Assembly: GCF_020923435.1 (NCBI RefSeq)
Contig: NZ_CP087263.1
Location: 4,485,001-4,549,000, forward strand
Reading direction: 5' to 3'
DNA from: Brevibacillus humidisoli
Lineage (GTDB): Bacteria > Bacillota > Bacilli > Brevibacillales > Brevibacillaceae
DNA length: 64,000 bases
The notes beneath the pieces are model-generated. The model was not told where the DNA came from, did not search any database, and was given only the letters and a program-made list of their open reading frames with translations. Numbering within the stretch: position 1 is the first letter of the stretch; every line of letters begins with the position of its first letter. Positions 1-10,288 of the stretch are shown piece after piece. The translations under genes and the position numbers were made by a program.

Positions 1-35
1 CCGAAGGGGGCCGGGAGAGTAGGACGCTGCCAGGC
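1..35 (+). rRNA. rrf: 5S ribosomal RNA, 3' end only
   Basis: The first 35 bases match the conserved 3' end of bacterial 5S rRNA: GGGAGAGTAGGACGCTGCC followed by AGGC. The rest of the gene lies outside the window. It sits only about 240 bp before the 23S gene, and no 5S-like sequence follows the 23S gene. The operon therefore seems to be ordered 16S-5S-23S, or at least to carry a 5S copy upstream of 23S. The match is by eye to the general 5S consensus. Confidence 0.8.
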
Positions 36-274
36 GGTTTGACCTCTTGTGAGGTTGGACTCTTAGATATTGTCGTACCTTGAAAACTGGATAACGAGTA
101 TAGACAAGGAATGCAAGACGTGGCATGTCCCACGACATGACACGAAAAACGTGTGGTTTCGTCTGCTAAAAGCGCCAACGTCCTGTTGGGTCGGCTAGAG
201 ACGTCCCGTCCATGGGACTACGCCGACACTAGCACGTCCTGTGCGTCGCAACGCAGACATAATCACATCCGTGT
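36..274 (+). other. rRNA spacer between 5S and 23S, with 5' arm of the 23S processing stem
   Basis: No tRNA is visible here. Positions 77-111 are complementary, with few mismatches, to positions 3344-3381 just after the 23S gene; the shared cores are GGATAAC and the TATAGA-CAAGGAA block. The two arms can enclose the whole 23S transcript in one long stem. Such stems are the usual substrate of RNase III and, in Firmicutes, Mini-RNase III, which is encoded in this window at 21420. The rest of the spacer has short GC-rich inverted repeats of unclear role. Confidence 0.75.
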
Positions 275-282
275 GGTTAAGT

Positions 283-313
<31 letters not shown>

Positions 314-1168
314 TAGGAGCCGAAGAAGGACGCAGCGAACTGCGATAAGCCTCGGGGAGCGGTAAGCACGCTTTGATCCGGGGATCTCCGAATGGGGCAA
401 CCCACCATCCGTAATGGGATGGTATCCGTCACTGAATCCATAGGTGGCGAGAAGGCAGACCCGGTGAACTGAAACATCTAAGTAGCCGGAGGAGAAGAAA
501 ACAAGAGTGATTCCCCTAGTAGTGGCGAGCGAACGGGGAAGAGCCTAAACCGCAAGGTTATCCTTGCGGGGTTGTGGGGCGTCTCACGTGGAGTTACAAA
601 AGACGCGCGTAGGTGAACCATCTGGAAAGGTGGACCAGAGAGCGTGACAGTCGCGTAACCCAAACGCGCGTCTCTCCGAGACGGACCCCGAGTAGCGCGG
701 GACACGGGAAATCCCGCGTGAATCTGGCAGGACCATCTGCTAAGGCTAAATACTCCCTAGCGACCGATAGTGAACCAGTACCGTGAGGGAAAGGTGAAAA
801 GCACCCCGGGAGGGGAGTGAAACAGAACCTGAAACCGTGTGCTTACAAATAGTCGGAGCACGATCAATGTGTGACGGCGTGCCTTTTGTAGAATGAACCG
901 GCGAGTTACGGTAGCGTGCAAGGTTAAGTCGAAGAGACGGAGCCGCAGCGAAAGCGAGTCTGAACAGGGCGCAAGTACGTTGCCGTAGACCCGAAACCGT
1001 GTGATCTAGCCATGTCCAGGGTGAAGGTAGGGTAACACCTACTGGAGGCCCGAACCCACGCACGTTGAAAAGTGCGGGGATGAGGTGTGGCTAGCGGTGA
1101 AATTCCAATCGAACTCGGAGATAGCTGGTTCTCCCCGAAATAGCTTTAGGGCTAGCCTCGGATGGGAC

Positions 1169-1204
1169 CCCGCCGAACACGAGCGTAAGCTTGGGTTCGG
1201 TGGG
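1169..1204 (+). repeat. 23S insert hairpin, copy 1 (domain II)
   Basis: A 12-nt arm CCCGCCGAACAC, a 12-nt loop GAGCGTAAGCTT and a 12-nt arm GGGTTCGGTGGG form a hairpin with one G-U pair and one mismatch. Flanking GGAC and GTCC extend the stem. It lies between GGGCTAGCCTC and GAGTCTTGGAGG, where Bacillus 23S has only a few bases. The loop is identical to those at 2091-2126 and 2268-2303. Confidence 0.85.
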
Positions 1205-1444
1205 TCCAGTGAGAGTCTTGGAGGTAGAGCACTGATTGGGCTAGGGGCCCTCATCGGGTTACCGAACTCAGTCAAACTCCGAATGCCAATGACTTATGTC
1301 CGGGAGTCAGACGATGAGTGCTAAGATCCATCGTCAAGAGGGAAACAGCCCAGACCATCAGCTAAGGTCCCCAAGTGTACGTTAAGTGGGAAACGATGTG
1401 GAGTTGCCCAGACAACCAGGATGTTGGCTTAGAAGCAGCCACCA

Positions 1445-1480
<36 letters not shown>

Positions 1481-2090
1481 TCTGCGCGGAAAATGTAACG
1501 GGGCTAAACGTACCACCGAAGCTATGGCAGTCCGTACGGACTGGGTAGGGGAGCGTTCCAAGCAGCGGTGAAGCCGTACCGGAAGGAGCGGTGGAGCGCT
1601 TGGAAGTGAGAATGCCGGTGTAAGTAGCGAAAAGACAAGTGAGAATCTTGTCCACCGAAAGCCTAAGGGTTCCTGGGGAAGGCTCGTCCTCCCAGGGTTA
1701 GTCGGGACCTAAGCTGAGGCCGAAAGGCGTAGGCGATGGACAACAGGTTGATATTCCTGTACCACCTTTGTTCCGTTTGAGCGAGGGCGTGACGCAGGAG
1801 GATAGGGTGAGCGGCCTACTGGATGGCCGTCCAAGCAGCAAGTGTGGTATGCAGGCAAATCCGCATACCATCCAGCACAAGCTGTGATGGCGAGGGAAAT
1901 ACAAGTACCGAAGTCCCTGATTTCACACTGCCAAGAAAAGCGTCTAGTGAGGAACAAGGTGCCCGTACCGCAAACCGACACAGGTAGGCGAGGAGAGAAT
2001 CCTAAGGTGCGCGGGATAACTCTTGCTAAGGAACTCGGCAAAATGGCCCCGTAACTTCGGGAGAAGGGGCGCCCCGGTAGGGTGAGGGTC

Positions 2091-2126
2091 CCCGCCTGAC
2101 ACGAGCGTAAGCTTGTGTCAGGTGGG
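2091..2126 (+). repeat. 23S insert hairpin, copy 2 (near helix 63)
   Basis: Arms CCCGCCTGACAC and GTGTCAGGTGGG pair over all 12 positions with a single G-U, around the same loop GAGCGTAAGCTT. Relative to copies 1 and 3, two neighbouring base pairs are changed on both strands (GA/TC to TG/CA), so pairing is kept. It sits in the arm after GGGAGAAGGGG, where Bacillus has a short loop. Confidence 0.85.
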
Positions 2127-2267
2127 CTGAGCCCGAGGGGGCCGCAGTGAAAAGGCCCAAGCGACTGTTTAGCAAAAACACAGGTCTCTGCGAAGCCGCA
2201 AGGCGAAGTATAGGGGCTGACGCCTGCCCGGTGCTGGAAGGTTAAGGGGATGAGTTAGCTTCTGGGC

Positions 2268-2303
2268 CCCGCCGAACGCGAGCGTAAGCTTGTGTTCGGT
2301 GGG
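2268..2303 (+). repeat. 23S insert hairpin, copy 3 (near helix 68)
   Basis: Arms CCCGCCGAACGC and GTGTTCGGTGGG pair over 12 positions with two G-U pairs, around loop GAGCGTAAGCTT. It lies upstream of GAAGCCCCAGTAAACGGCGG. Bacillus also has a GCGTAAGC loop at this place, so this site may be the source of the loop sequence. Confidence 0.85.
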
Positions 2304-2332
2304 TAGAAGCGAAGCTTTGAACCGAAGCCCCA

Positions 2333-2419
<87 letters not shown>

Positions 2420-2664
2420 TGGGCGCTGTCTCGGCAAGAGACCCGGTGAAATCATAATACCTGTGAAGATGCAGGTTACCCGCGACAAGACGGAAAGACC
2501 CCATGGAGCTTTACTGTAGCCTGGTATTGGAACTTTGTGCATCATGTACAGCATAGGTGGGAGCCTGAGAATCCGGTGCGCCAGCATCGGGGGAGGCGCC
2601 GTTGGGATACCACCCTTGATGTACGGAGTTTCTAACTCGGCACCCTGATCGGGTGCGAGGACCA

Positions 2665-2700
<36 letters not shown>

Positions 2701-2910
2701 CAAAAGGTAACGGAGGCGCCCAAAGGTTCCCTCAGAATGGTTGGAAATCATTCGTAGAGTGTAAAGGCACAAGGGAGCTTGACTGCGAGACCTACAAGTC
2801 GAGCAGGGACGAAAGTCGGGCTTAGTGATCCGGTGGTTCCGCATGGAAGGGCCATCGCTCAACGGATAAAAGCTACCCTGGGGATAACAGGCTTATCTCC
2901 CCCAAGAGTC

Positions 2911-2965
<55 letters not shown>

Positions 2966-2969
2966 TAGT

Positions 2970-3052
<83 letters not shown>

Positions 3053-3071
3053 TGTCGCGGGCGCAGGAAGT

Positions 3072-3113
<42 letters not shown>

Positions 3114-3334
3114 CACCGCTGGTGCACCAGTTGTCACGCCAGTGGCACAGCTGGGTAGCTATGTGCGGACGGGATAAGCGCTGAAAGCATCTAAGCGTGA
3201 AGCCCCCTCCAAGATGAGACTTCCCACAGCGCAAGCTGGTAAGACCCCTCAGAGACGATGAGGTTGATAGGTTCGGTGTGGAAGCGCGGCAACGCGTGGA
3301 GCTGACGAATACTAATCGGTCGAGGACTTATCCA

Positions 3335-3644
3335 CACTCTCTTTTCCTTGTTCTATACTTCTGTTATCCGGTTTTGAAGGTGTGACCTACTATACACCAA
3401 ATCGATAAGCAAAGCAGGAATGTTCTCAACTTGTGCACAGAGCCCGGGTTGGGTTTTTTTGTTTTTCTCATCGGCAAACTTCACAGGGATGATGATAAAT
3501 ACTTGGGAAAAGTATACAATAAACACATAAAGAAGATAACAGAAGAACGTATCTGCCGCACGAAGATCCGCATACCAAGAAAGACAATCACACTGGTCCG
3601 TATCGTCGTCCAGTAAAGATAGGTTTGTGAAGGAGAGCACTGGG
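3335..3644 (+). other. Region after 23S: 3' processing arm, terminator, leader of next gene
   Basis: Positions 3344-3381 form the 3' arm of the 23S processing stem. A short terminator-like element follows at 3441-3466. The remaining 180 bp is AT-richer and should hold the promoter of the glycosyltransferase gene. A TATACAAT sequence near 3514 could be a -10 box, but I see no matching -35. No 5S or tRNA gene is present. Confidence 0.6.
3441..3466 (+). terminator. Probable rRNA operon terminator
   Basis: AGCCC, a short GGGTT loop and GGGTT form a small stem followed at once by a run of T (TTTTTTTGTTTTT). The stem is short, so strength is uncertain, but position and T-tract fit intrinsic termination of the rRNA transcript. 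Confidence 0.5.
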
Positions 3645-4778
3645 ATGAAAAAGATTTTGATCTTTTCCGCTTCCATTGGTAACGGTCACAATCAGGCGGC
3701 AAAGGCCATGCAGGAGAGTTTAGCTGGAAAAGGGTATTCCTCCATGATTATCGATACGTTGGAGTACATCAGTCCAACCTTTCATAAAATTTTGCTGGAA
3801 AGCTACACAAACCTGCTCAAGCTTTCTCCGAAAACGTGGGGAAGAATCTACCACAACTCAGAAAAGACACGATTTTTCGATATGAATGTGTTTGTCAACA
3901 AACTATTGGCCAACAAGCTGAAAAAGTTGATCAACAGTGTAGAACCGGATGCTTTTGTCGCAACGCATCCGTTTGCCAGCTGTATGCTGTCCGTGCTGAA
4001 AGGTCGAAATGAATGGATGATGCCGATCTATACGGTTATTACCGACTACACCATTCATCCCTCTTGGATCAACCATCATATCAACTACTACTTCATAGCG
4101 CATGAGCAGTTATTTTATCTGGTAGACATTTACCGGAAGGACTATCAAAAATTTAAACCGTTTGGCATTCCGATCATGAAAAAGTTCAGGGAACCTGTCA
4201 ATGAGGAGGAGGTCTACAAGAAGTTTTCGATCTCTCCCGACCGAAAAACGTTGATTCTGTCCGGGGGTGGACTCGGCCTTGGCCCGATGGAGCAGGTGCT
4301 GCAGGGTTTGGAACAGATTGAACATCCCTTGCAGACACTGGTGTTGACCGGGTTAAACGAGAAACTGTATGCGAAGGTTTCGGGTCGTACCTATCGACAC
4401 AAGGTGATTCCTCTGACCTATATCGACAACTTTCACGAATGTCTCCACGTAGCCGACCTGATTGTCACCAAATCAGGTGGCCTCACGACAGCCGAAGTGC
4501 TAAGCAAACAAGTCCCCATGATTGTATACAATCCGCTGCCGGGACAGGAAGAGCGCAACAGTCATTTCCTGCTGAACAACGGGTGTGCGGTTCATGCTCA
4601 GGTGACAGAGCAGCTCATCTATTTTATTGAGGAATTGCTCCATGACCCGACGAAAGCAGACTACATGAGGAGGATGGCGCAGCTTGTAGCCAAACCGGAT
4701 GCGGCAGAGCACATCTGTCAGTTTATCATGGCGGATCTGGAGGCAACTGCAAGGCAACCAGACTTTACCCAGAGGTGA
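3645..4778 (+). CDS. Glycosyltransferase, MGDG-synthase / UgtP type
   Basis: This 377-residue protein resembles the monogalactosyldiacylglycerol-synthase family that includes UgtP (YpfP), which transfers sugar from a UDP-sugar to diacylglycerol at the membrane to make glycolipids and lipoteichoic acid anchors. The N-terminus ILIFSASIGNGHNQAAKAM is the family's acceptor-side glycine loop. GGGLGLGPMEQVL marks the start of the C-terminal half, and SGGLTTAEVLSKQVPMIVY with GQEERN is the donor-sugar binding region. The ATG at 3645 is chosen because AAGGAG lies about 9 bases before it. Another acceptor, such as a murein precursor, is possible. It seems co-transcribed with the HAD gene 6 bp downstream. 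Confidence 0.8.
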   Translation: MKKILIFSASIGNGHNQAAKAMQESLAGKGYSSMIIDTLEYISPTFHKILLESYTNLLKLSPKTWGRIYHNSEKTRFFDMNVFVNKLLANKLKKLINSVEPDAFVATHPFASCMLSVLKGRNEWMMPIYTVITDYTIHPSWINHHINYYFIAHEQLFYLVDIYRKDYQKFKPFGIPIMKKFREPVNEEEVYKKFSISPDRKTLILSGGGLGLGPMEQVLQGLEQIEHPLQTLVLTGLNEKLYAKVSGRTYRHKVIPLTYIDNFHECLHVADLIVTKSGGLTTAEVLSKQVPMIVYNPLPGQEERNSHFLLNNGCAVHAQVTEQLIYFIEELLHDPTKADYMRRMAQLVAKPDAAEHICQFIMADLEATARQPDFTQR

Positions 4779-4784
4779 GAAAAC

Positions 4785-5462
4785 TTGTCCAAGACATATA
4801 CGATACTGTTTGACATGGATGGTACACTGCTGCAGACGGAAAAGTTGGCTGTTGCAGGATTTACGTGCACATTTGAGGAACTGAGACAGAGAGGGTTGTG
4901 GGACGGCCCGATGCCCGATGAGGAGCAGCTGACAAACGTGCTGGGATTGACGTTGGAGCAGGTATGGGGAACTCTCCTGCCGGGGGAGGACGAAAGCACG
5001 AAACAGCTGGCAGATCGTCTTATGCTCTCCCACGAGCAGCGGCTCCTAAAAGAAGGGGTCACGGATCTATACCCGGGCGTTCGGGAACTGCTGGCAGAAC
5101 TGCACGCCCAAGGAGTTGCCTTGTTTGTCGCCAGCAATGGGTTGGAAGCGTATATAGACAGTATCTGTGAACACTTTGCGATCAAATCCTACTTTACAGA
5201 TCTATACTCAGCTGGACGCTTCCAGACCAAATCCAAAACCCAGTTGGTGGAAAAACTGCTTCACGATTATCCGGTCAAACAGGCCGTTATGGTGGGGGAT
5301 CGCCAATCAGACGTGCAAGCAGGAAAGGCAAACGGCCTTTTTACTATTGCTTGCGACTTTGGCTTTGCCAAGCCGGGAGAATTGGACGAAGCGGATGTGA
5401 TCATCCATCAGTTTAGCGAATTGACGGCACACCTTCCTTTTTCTTTGACCAATAAAACGTGA
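4785..5462 (+). CDS. HAD-family hydrolase (phosphoglycolate phosphatase-like)
   Basis: This 225-residue protein carries the haloacid dehalogenase motifs in order: FDMDGTLL with the nucleophile Asp near the N-terminus, FVASNG as motif II, a Lys in TKSKTQLVEK, and MVGDRQSDVQAGKANG as the acidic motif IV. The cap lies between motifs I and II, as in subfamily I phosphatases such as PGP or PpaX. The substrate cannot be told from sequence. Translation starts at a TTG after an AGAGGTGAG ribosome site. It follows the glycosyltransferase by 6 bp and is closed by a terminator at 5468. Confidence 0.82.
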   Translation: MSKTYTILFDMDGTLLQTEKLAVAGFTCTFEELRQRGLWDGPMPDEEQLTNVLGLTLEQVWGTLLPGEDESTKQLADRLMLSHEQRLLKEGVTDLYPGVRELLAELHAQGVALFVASNGLEAYIDSICEHFAIKSYFTDLYSAGRFQTKSKTQLVEKLLHDYPVKQAVMVGDRQSDVQAGKANGLFTIACDFGFAKPGELDEADVIIHQFSELTAHLPFSLTNKT

Positions 5463-5467
5463 GTCTG

Positions 5468-5491
5468 CCACTCCTTCAGGGGTGGTTTTTT
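5468..5491 (+). terminator. Intrinsic terminator after the HAD gene
   Basis: CCACTCC and GGGGTGG pair around a TTCA loop and are followed by TTTTTTGGTTTT. This separates the upstream pair from the ctsR operon. Confidence 0.75.
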
Positions 5492-5538
5492 GGTTTTAAG
5501 ATTGATCTTTTCGAACACAATAGTGAATGGGATGGCTC

Positions 5539-5587
5539 TTGCCAAAAACGAAAAAACGACTTATAATGAAAGTCAAATATAGTCAAA
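5539..5587 (+). promoter_or_regulatory. ctsR operon promoter with CtsR operator
   Basis: A sigma-A promoter is visible: TTGCCA (5539-5544), a 17-bp spacer and TATAAT (5562-5567). Immediately after lies AGTCAAA TAT AGTCAAA (5571-5587), a perfect match to the CtsR heptad direct repeat (A/G)GTCAAA-NAN-(A/G)GTCAAA. The operator covers the expected transcription start, so bound CtsR would block initiation. It implies autoregulation and heat induction of the four-gene operon. Confidence 0.92.
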
Positions 5588-5687
5588 GTCAGGATTTGCT
5601 CTTGTGGCGGTCCATCAATCGTACAGACGTAGAGACCAACAGATCTTGCAGCAGATCTTCATAGGTTGAGTAAGAGGAGGAGGCGCT

Positions 5688-6152
5688 TTGCGTAACATTT
5701 CGGACATCATCGAACAGCATCTCAAGCGTATTCTGCAGGAAAGCCCTAACGGCCTGGTAGAGATCCAGCGCAGTGAGCTTGCTGATATGTTTCAATGTGT
5801 GCCTTCACAAATCAATTATGTTATAAATACGCGCTTTACGATTGAGAAAGGATATGTTGTGGAAAGCAAAAGGGGTGGAGGCGGATATATCCGGATCCGA
5901 AAAGCGCAAATCACCAGCAAATCCAGGCTGCAAGAACTGCTGACCGAAGAGCTGATCGGAAGCAGCATCACACAAGGTGCGGCGTACGCGATTATCGATC
6001 GACTTCACGAAGAAGGGATCATCAACTCCCGAGAGGCTGCCTTGATGAAAACGGCAACGTCGCGAACCGTACTCAATCTGGAGACTCCACTTCGGGACCG
6101 TCTGCGGGCCAACCTGTTGAAACACATGATTGCCTCGATTTTGATCCGCTAG
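5688..6152 (+). CDS. ctsR: Transcriptional repressor CtsR
   Basis: This 154-residue protein is the class III heat-shock repressor. It has an N-terminal winged helix-turn-helix (RNISDIIEQHLKRIL to about residue 70) with the glycine-rich wing KRGGGGYIRIRK, whose Gly and Arg residues sense temperature and contact DNA. A C-terminal dimerisation domain follows. Translation begins at TTG, 7 bases after AGAGGAGGAG. Its own operator lies about 100 bp upstream. In Bacillus it represses this operon and clpP, clpE and others, and is released by heat and by McsB. Length is normal. Confidence 0.96.
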   Translation: MRNISDIIEQHLKRILQESPNGLVEIQRSELADMFQCVPSQINYVINTRFTIEKGYVVESKRGGGGYIRIRKAQITSKSRLQELLTEELIGSSITQGAAYAIIDRLHEEGIINSREAALMKTATSRTVLNLETPLRDRLRANLLKHMIASILIR

Positions 6153-6166
6153 GAGGGAGGGCCGAC

Positions 6167-6703
6167 ATGAACTGTGAAGAATGCGGAAAACGACCGGCTA
6201 CACTTCACCTGACGAAGATCGTCAATGGAGAAAAAACGGAATATCATATATGTGAGCACTGTGCCCAGGAAAAGGGGGACGTGATCTCCGGGTTTGACAA
6301 CTTCAGTATCCATAACATTTTGTCTGGGCTGCTCAACTTTGATCCGATGGCGAAGAACAGCGTGGGCGGTTCGTCCAACAGCCAAACAGCGACGCAAAAA
6401 ACACTGCGCTGCGAAACCTGTGGCCTCACTTACGCCCAATTCAGCAAAAGTGGTCGCTTCGGCTGCAGTGACTGCTATCGCTACTTCGGCGATCGGCTCG
6501 ATCCGCTGTTCAGACGAATACATGGAAACACCAACCATATCGGAAAAGTCCCCGAGAGAACAGGCGGACAGTTGAAGATACGCAAAGAGTTGGAACAACT
6601 GAAAACGGCATTGCAGCAGTACATCAAGACGGAAGAGTTTGAAAAGGCGGCGGAAATCCGCGATCGCATTCGAGCTTTGGAGAAAAAGATGGATCAAGCG
6701 TAA
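6167..6703 (+). CDS. mcsA: McsA, activator of the protein arginine kinase McsB
   Basis: This 178-residue zinc protein has four CxxC pairs: CEEC and CEHC near the N-terminus, then CETC and CSDC in the middle. These are the metal-binding sites known to matter for McsA function. The C-terminus holds a UVR motif (about residues 140-175, rich in KTEEFEKAAEIRDRI), as also found in ClpC and UvrB. McsA activates McsB and helps deliver CtsR and aggregated proteins to ClpCP. It lies 14 bp after ctsR and 22 bp before mcsB. Confidence 0.95.
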   Translation: MNCEECGKRPATLHLTKIVNGEKTEYHICEHCAQEKGDVISGFDNFSIHNILSGLLNFDPMAKNSVGGSSNSQTATQKTLRCETCGLTYAQFSKSGRFGCSDCYRYFGDRLDPLFRRIHGNTNHIGKVPERTGGQLKIRKELEQLKTALQQYIKTEEFEKAAEIRDRIRALEKKMDQA

Positions 6704-6725
6704 GTGGAGGAGGTGAGAGGGCACC

Positions 6726-7793
6726 ATGTCTGTGCAACAATTTATGCAGAATCCGTGGAGCAACTGGATGAAGGGAGAGGGACCCGATGCGGACATCGTC
6801 ATCAGTACCCGCATCCGTATCGCCCGCAACCTTCGTCATCAGCCATTTCCGCTGCTGGCTACCGACTCACAGGCAGAAGAGGTGGTTCATCAGGTAGCCA
6901 ACGCCAGCCGATCAAAGGCGATGAGCAAAGCAGGGCCGTTTGAACTGATCATGATGGATAAACTGCAGCCGTTGGAGAAGCGAGTCCTGGTGGAGAAGCA
7001 TTTGATTAGCCCCAATCTTGCCGAGGAATCCCGCAAAGGAGGGGTTCTGCTAAGCGACGATGAATCGATTAGCATCATGGTCAACGAAGAAGATCATATT
7101 CGAATCCAGGTGCTGATGCCCGGCTTTCAGCTAAAAGAAGCGTGGGATATCGGCAGCCGGATTGACGATATTTTTGAAAAGCATGTGAACTACGCTTTTG
7201 ATGAAACACGCGGCTATTTGACGAGTTGTCCGACGAACGTCGGCACGGGTATTCGCGCCTCAGTGATGCTGCATCTGCCCGCGTTGGTGATGACCCAACA
7301 GATCAGTCGTATTCTGCAGGCGATCAACCAGGTGGGGCTGGTGGTAAGAGGGATCTACGGCGAAGGCAGCGAAGCGTTGGGCAACCTGTTCCAACTGTCC
7401 AACCAGGTGACGCTTGGGATGTCGGAGAGCGACATCTTGTCCAACCTCTATAGTGTGGCTAAACAGATTGTCGATCAAGAACGGGTGGCAAGGCGCTATC
7501 TGCAGGAAAACTCCTCGCTCGCCCTGGAAGACCGCATCTGCCGATCTTATGGCATTTTGCTTCATGCCCGTACAGTTGAGTCCAAAGAGGCGGCACAGCG
7601 GCTGTCTGACGTTCGTCTCGGCATCGACCTTGGTTTGATCAAAAACGTTACAACCTTTACCATCAACGAACTACTCGTTATGACGCAACCTGGCTTTCTG
7701 CAGCGACACGCCGGACAGAAGCTCACTCCCGAACAACGGGACGAACGACGGGCTCGATTGATTCGCGAACGTCTGGCAGCCCATTCTGCTTAA
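6726..7793 (+). CDS. mcsB: Protein arginine kinase McsB
   Basis: This 355-residue enzyme is an ATP:guanido phosphotransferase homologue that phosphorylates arginine side chains on proteins, marking them for ClpCP. Family features are VISTRIRIARNLR near residue 25, TSCPTNVGTGIRASVMLHLP around 165-185 (the active-site Cys loop and nucleotide-binding Arg), and RGIYGEGSEALGNLFQLSN with the conserved Glu and Asn. It lacks the large N-terminal substrate domain of metabolic creatine or arginine kinases, as expected for McsB. The ATG at 6726 follows GGAGGTGAGAGGGC. Confidence 0.96.
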   Translation: MSVQQFMQNPWSNWMKGEGPDADIVISTRIRIARNLRHQPFPLLATDSQAEEVVHQVANASRSKAMSKAGPFELIMMDKLQPLEKRVLVEKHLISPNLAEESRKGGVLLSDDESISIMVNEEDHIRIQVLMPGFQLKEAWDIGSRIDDIFEKHVNYAFDETRGYLTSCPTNVGTGIRASVMLHLPALVMTQQISRILQAINQVGLVVRGIYGEGSEALGNLFQLSNQVTLGMSESDILSNLYSVAKQIVDQERVARRYLQENSSLALEDRICRSYGILLHARTVESKEAAQRLSDVRLGIDLGLIKNVTTFTINELLVMTQPGFLQRHAGQKLTPEQRDERRARLIRERLAAHSA

Positions 7794-7819
7794 CAGAACA
7801 GTAAATCGGAGGTGCATGG

Positions 7820-10282
7820 ATGATGATGTTTGGTCGTTTTACAGAACGCGCACAAAAAGTACTCGCACTTGCATTGGAAGAAGCCGTTCGACTGGGCCAC
7901 AAGGACATTGGTACCGAGCACGTTCTGCTGGGATTGATTCGCGAAGGCGAAGGAATTGCAGCCAAAGCGCTGCAGTCGCTTGGCCTGGGCCTCGACAAGA
8001 TTCAAAATGAGGTCGAATCGCTGATCGGGCGCGGATCCGAACAGCCGACAGCGGGCAACTACACCCCCAACTATACGCCACGTGCCAAAAAAGTAATCGA
8101 ACTCTCGATGGACGAAGCCCGTAAGCTGGGTCATACCTACGTGGGGACGGAGCACATCCTGCTTGGCCTGATTCGCGAAGGTGAAGGGATTGCGGCCCGG
8201 ATCATGAACAACTTGGGCGTGAGCTTGAACAAGGCCCGCCAGCAGGTGCTGCAGTTGCTGGGCAGCTCCGAGATGATGTCGTCTCACCAGCCTTCCGGCA
8301 ACAATCCGGCCGCAAACACACCAACCTTGGATAGTCTGGCCCGTGACCTGACGGCAATCGCCCGTGATGGCGGACTGGATCCTGTGATCGGCCGACAAAA
8401 AGAGATTGAGCGTGTTATCCAAGTGTTAAGTCGCCGCACCAAGAACAACCCTGTCCTGATCGGGGAGCCGGGTGTCGGGAAAACGGCGATTGCAGAGGGC
8501 CTGGCCCAGAAAATCGTCAACAACGAAATCCCGGAGACCCTGCGTGACAAACGGGTGATGACGCTTGACATGGGTACCGTAGTGGCGGGAACCAAGTACC
8601 GGGGAGAATTCGAGGACCGACTCAAGAAGATCATGGACGAAATACGCCAAGCGGGCAACATCATTCTGTTTATTGATGAGCTGCACACCCTGATTGGCGC
8701 AGGTGGTGCGGAGGGGGCGATTGACGCCTCCAACATTCTCAAACCGGCCCTGGCACGCGGTGAACTGCAGTGCGTAGGCGCCACCACGCTGGACGAATAC
8801 CGCAAGTACATTGAAAAGGATGCCGCGCTGGAGCGCCGCTTCCAACCGATCAACGTCGACGAACCTTCGGCGGAAGATGCGGTCAAGATCCTGCATGGCT
8901 TGCGCGACAGATATGAAGCTCACCATCGGGTGAAGATCACTGACGAGGCGATTGAGCAGGCGGTTAAGCTCTCTGACCGCTACATCACGGACCGGTACCT
9001 GCCGGACAAAGCGATCGACTTAATCGACGAGGCGGCATCCAAAGTACGCCTGCAGTCCTTTACCGTACCGCCAAATCTAAAGGAACTGGAAACACGGCTT
9101 GAGGAAGTTCGCAAAGAGAAGGATGCAGCCGTTCAGTCACAGGAGTTCGAAGAAGCAGCAGCACTCCGTGATCAAGAACAGAAACTGCGGGAAGAACTGG
9201 AGCAGACCAAGAAAGACTGGAAAGAACGGCAGGGCAAACTAAACATGGAAGTAACGCCCGAAGATATCGCCCACGTAGTCGCCAACTGGACTGGCATCCC
9301 AGTGGTTAAGCTGAAAGAAGAGGAAACAGAACGACTGCTCAAGATGGAGGAGATCCTGCATAACCGGGTGATCGGACAGGATGAAGCGGTCAAGTCGATC
9401 TCCCGTGCGGTTCGCAGGGCTCGTGCCGGCTTAAAAGATCCGAAGCGTCCGATCGGCTCGTTCATCTTCCTCGGACCGACCGGGGTCGGGAAAACCGAGT
9501 TGGCCCGCGCCATCGCTGAGGCATTGTTTGGTGATGAGGATGCGATGATTCGCATCGACATGTCCGAATACATGGAGAAGCACTCTACCGCTCGATTGGT
9601 CGGTGCCCCTCCAGGATACGTCGGTTACGATGAAGGCGGCCAGCTGACGGAAAAAGTGCGCCGCAAACCGTACTCCGTGATCCTGCTCGACGAGATTGAA
9701 AAGGCCCATCCCGATGTGTTTAACATTTTGCTGCAGGTACTCGATGACGGCCGTCTGACTGACTCCAAGGGTCGTACTGTCGATTTCCGCAACACCGTCG
9801 TGATCATGACCTCCAACGTGGGAGCCAACATGATTCGCAAAAACACTTCGCTGGGCTTCACCACCGGTGAGACCGAGAAGAAATACCAGGATATGAAAGA
9901 CAAGGTCATGGACGAAATGAAACGCACGTTCCGTCCGGAATTCCTGAACCGGATCGACGAACTGATCGTCTTCCATTCGCTGGAGCAGGAGCACATCGAG
10001 CAGATCGTCTCCTTAATGACCGAAGAACTGCGGAAACGTCTGAGAGAACAAGAGATCGACTTTAGACTGTCAGAAGAGGCGAAGAAGCTGTTGGCCAAAG
10101 AAGGGTTCGATCCGGCTTATGGTGCAAGACCGCTTCGCCGTGCGATTCAACGAAACATTGAAGATCGTCTGTCCGAAGAACTGCTCAAAGGTACGATTCA
10201 CAAAGGGGACACTGTCCATATCGACGTAGAAGACGGCCAACTCACCGTGAAACGACTGGAACACACTACTAGCAAATCGTAA
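7820..10282 (+). CDS. clpC: ATP-dependent Clp protease ATP-binding subunit ClpC
   Basis: This 820-residue Hsp100 unfoldase feeds substrates to ClpP. Two Clp-N repeats fill residues 1-140 ([16 protein letters not shown] and the similar [16 protein letters not shown]). The first AAA+ domain has Walker A GEPGVGKT at 215-222. A coiled-coil middle region with a UVR-type segment ([15 protein letters not shown]), the contact for McsB and MecA adaptors, follows. The second AAA+ domain has Walker A GPTGVGKT at 552-559 and [11 protein letters not shown]. It ends the CtsR operon. Three in-frame ATGs (7820, 7823, 7826) compete; the ribosome site GGAGGTG favours any of them. Confidence 0.97.
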   Translation: MMMFGRFTERAQKVLALALEEAVRLGHKDIGTEHVLLGLIREGEGIAAKALQSLGLGLDKIQNEVESLIGRGSEQPTAGNYTPNYTPRAKKVIELSMDEARKLGHTYVGTEHILLGLIREGEGIAARIMNNLGVSLNKARQQVLQLLGSSEMMSSHQPSGNNPAANTPTLDSLARDLTAIARDGGLDPVIGRQKEIERVIQVLSRRTKNNPVLIGEPGVGKTAIAEGLAQKIVNNEIPETLRDKRVMTLDMGTVVAGTKYRGEFEDRLKKIMDEIRQAGNIILFIDELHTLIGAGGAEGAIDASNILKPALARGELQCVGATTLDEYRKYIEKDAALERRFQPINVDEPSAEDAVKILHGLRDRYEAHHRVKITDEAIEQAVKLSDRYITDRYLPDKAIDLIDEAASKVRLQSFTVPPNLKELETRLEEVRKEKDAAVQSQEFEEAAALRDQEQKLREELEQTKKDWKERQGKLNMEVTPEDIAHVVANWTGIPVVKLKEEETERLLKMEEILHNRVIGQDEAVKSISRAVRRARAGLKDPKRPIGSFIFLGPTGVGKTELARAIAEALFGDEDAMIRIDMSEYMEKHSTARLVGAPPGYVGYDEGGQLTEKVRRKPYSVILLDEIEKAHPDVFNILLQVLDDGRLTDSKGRTVDFRNTVVIMTSNVGANMIRKNTSLGFTTGETEKKYQDMKDKVMDEMKRTFRPEFLNRIDELIVFHSLEQEHIEQIVSLMTEELRKRLREQEIDFRLSEEAKKLLAKEGFDPAYGARPLRRAIQRNIEDRLSEELLKGTIHKGDTVHIDVEDGQLTVKRLEHTTSKS

Positions 10283-10288
10283 CCTGTT

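Noticed and set aside
36-274. A tRNA gene in the 5S-23S spacer
   Set aside because: No cloverleaf, GGTTC-type T-loop or CCA-like end could be found by eye.
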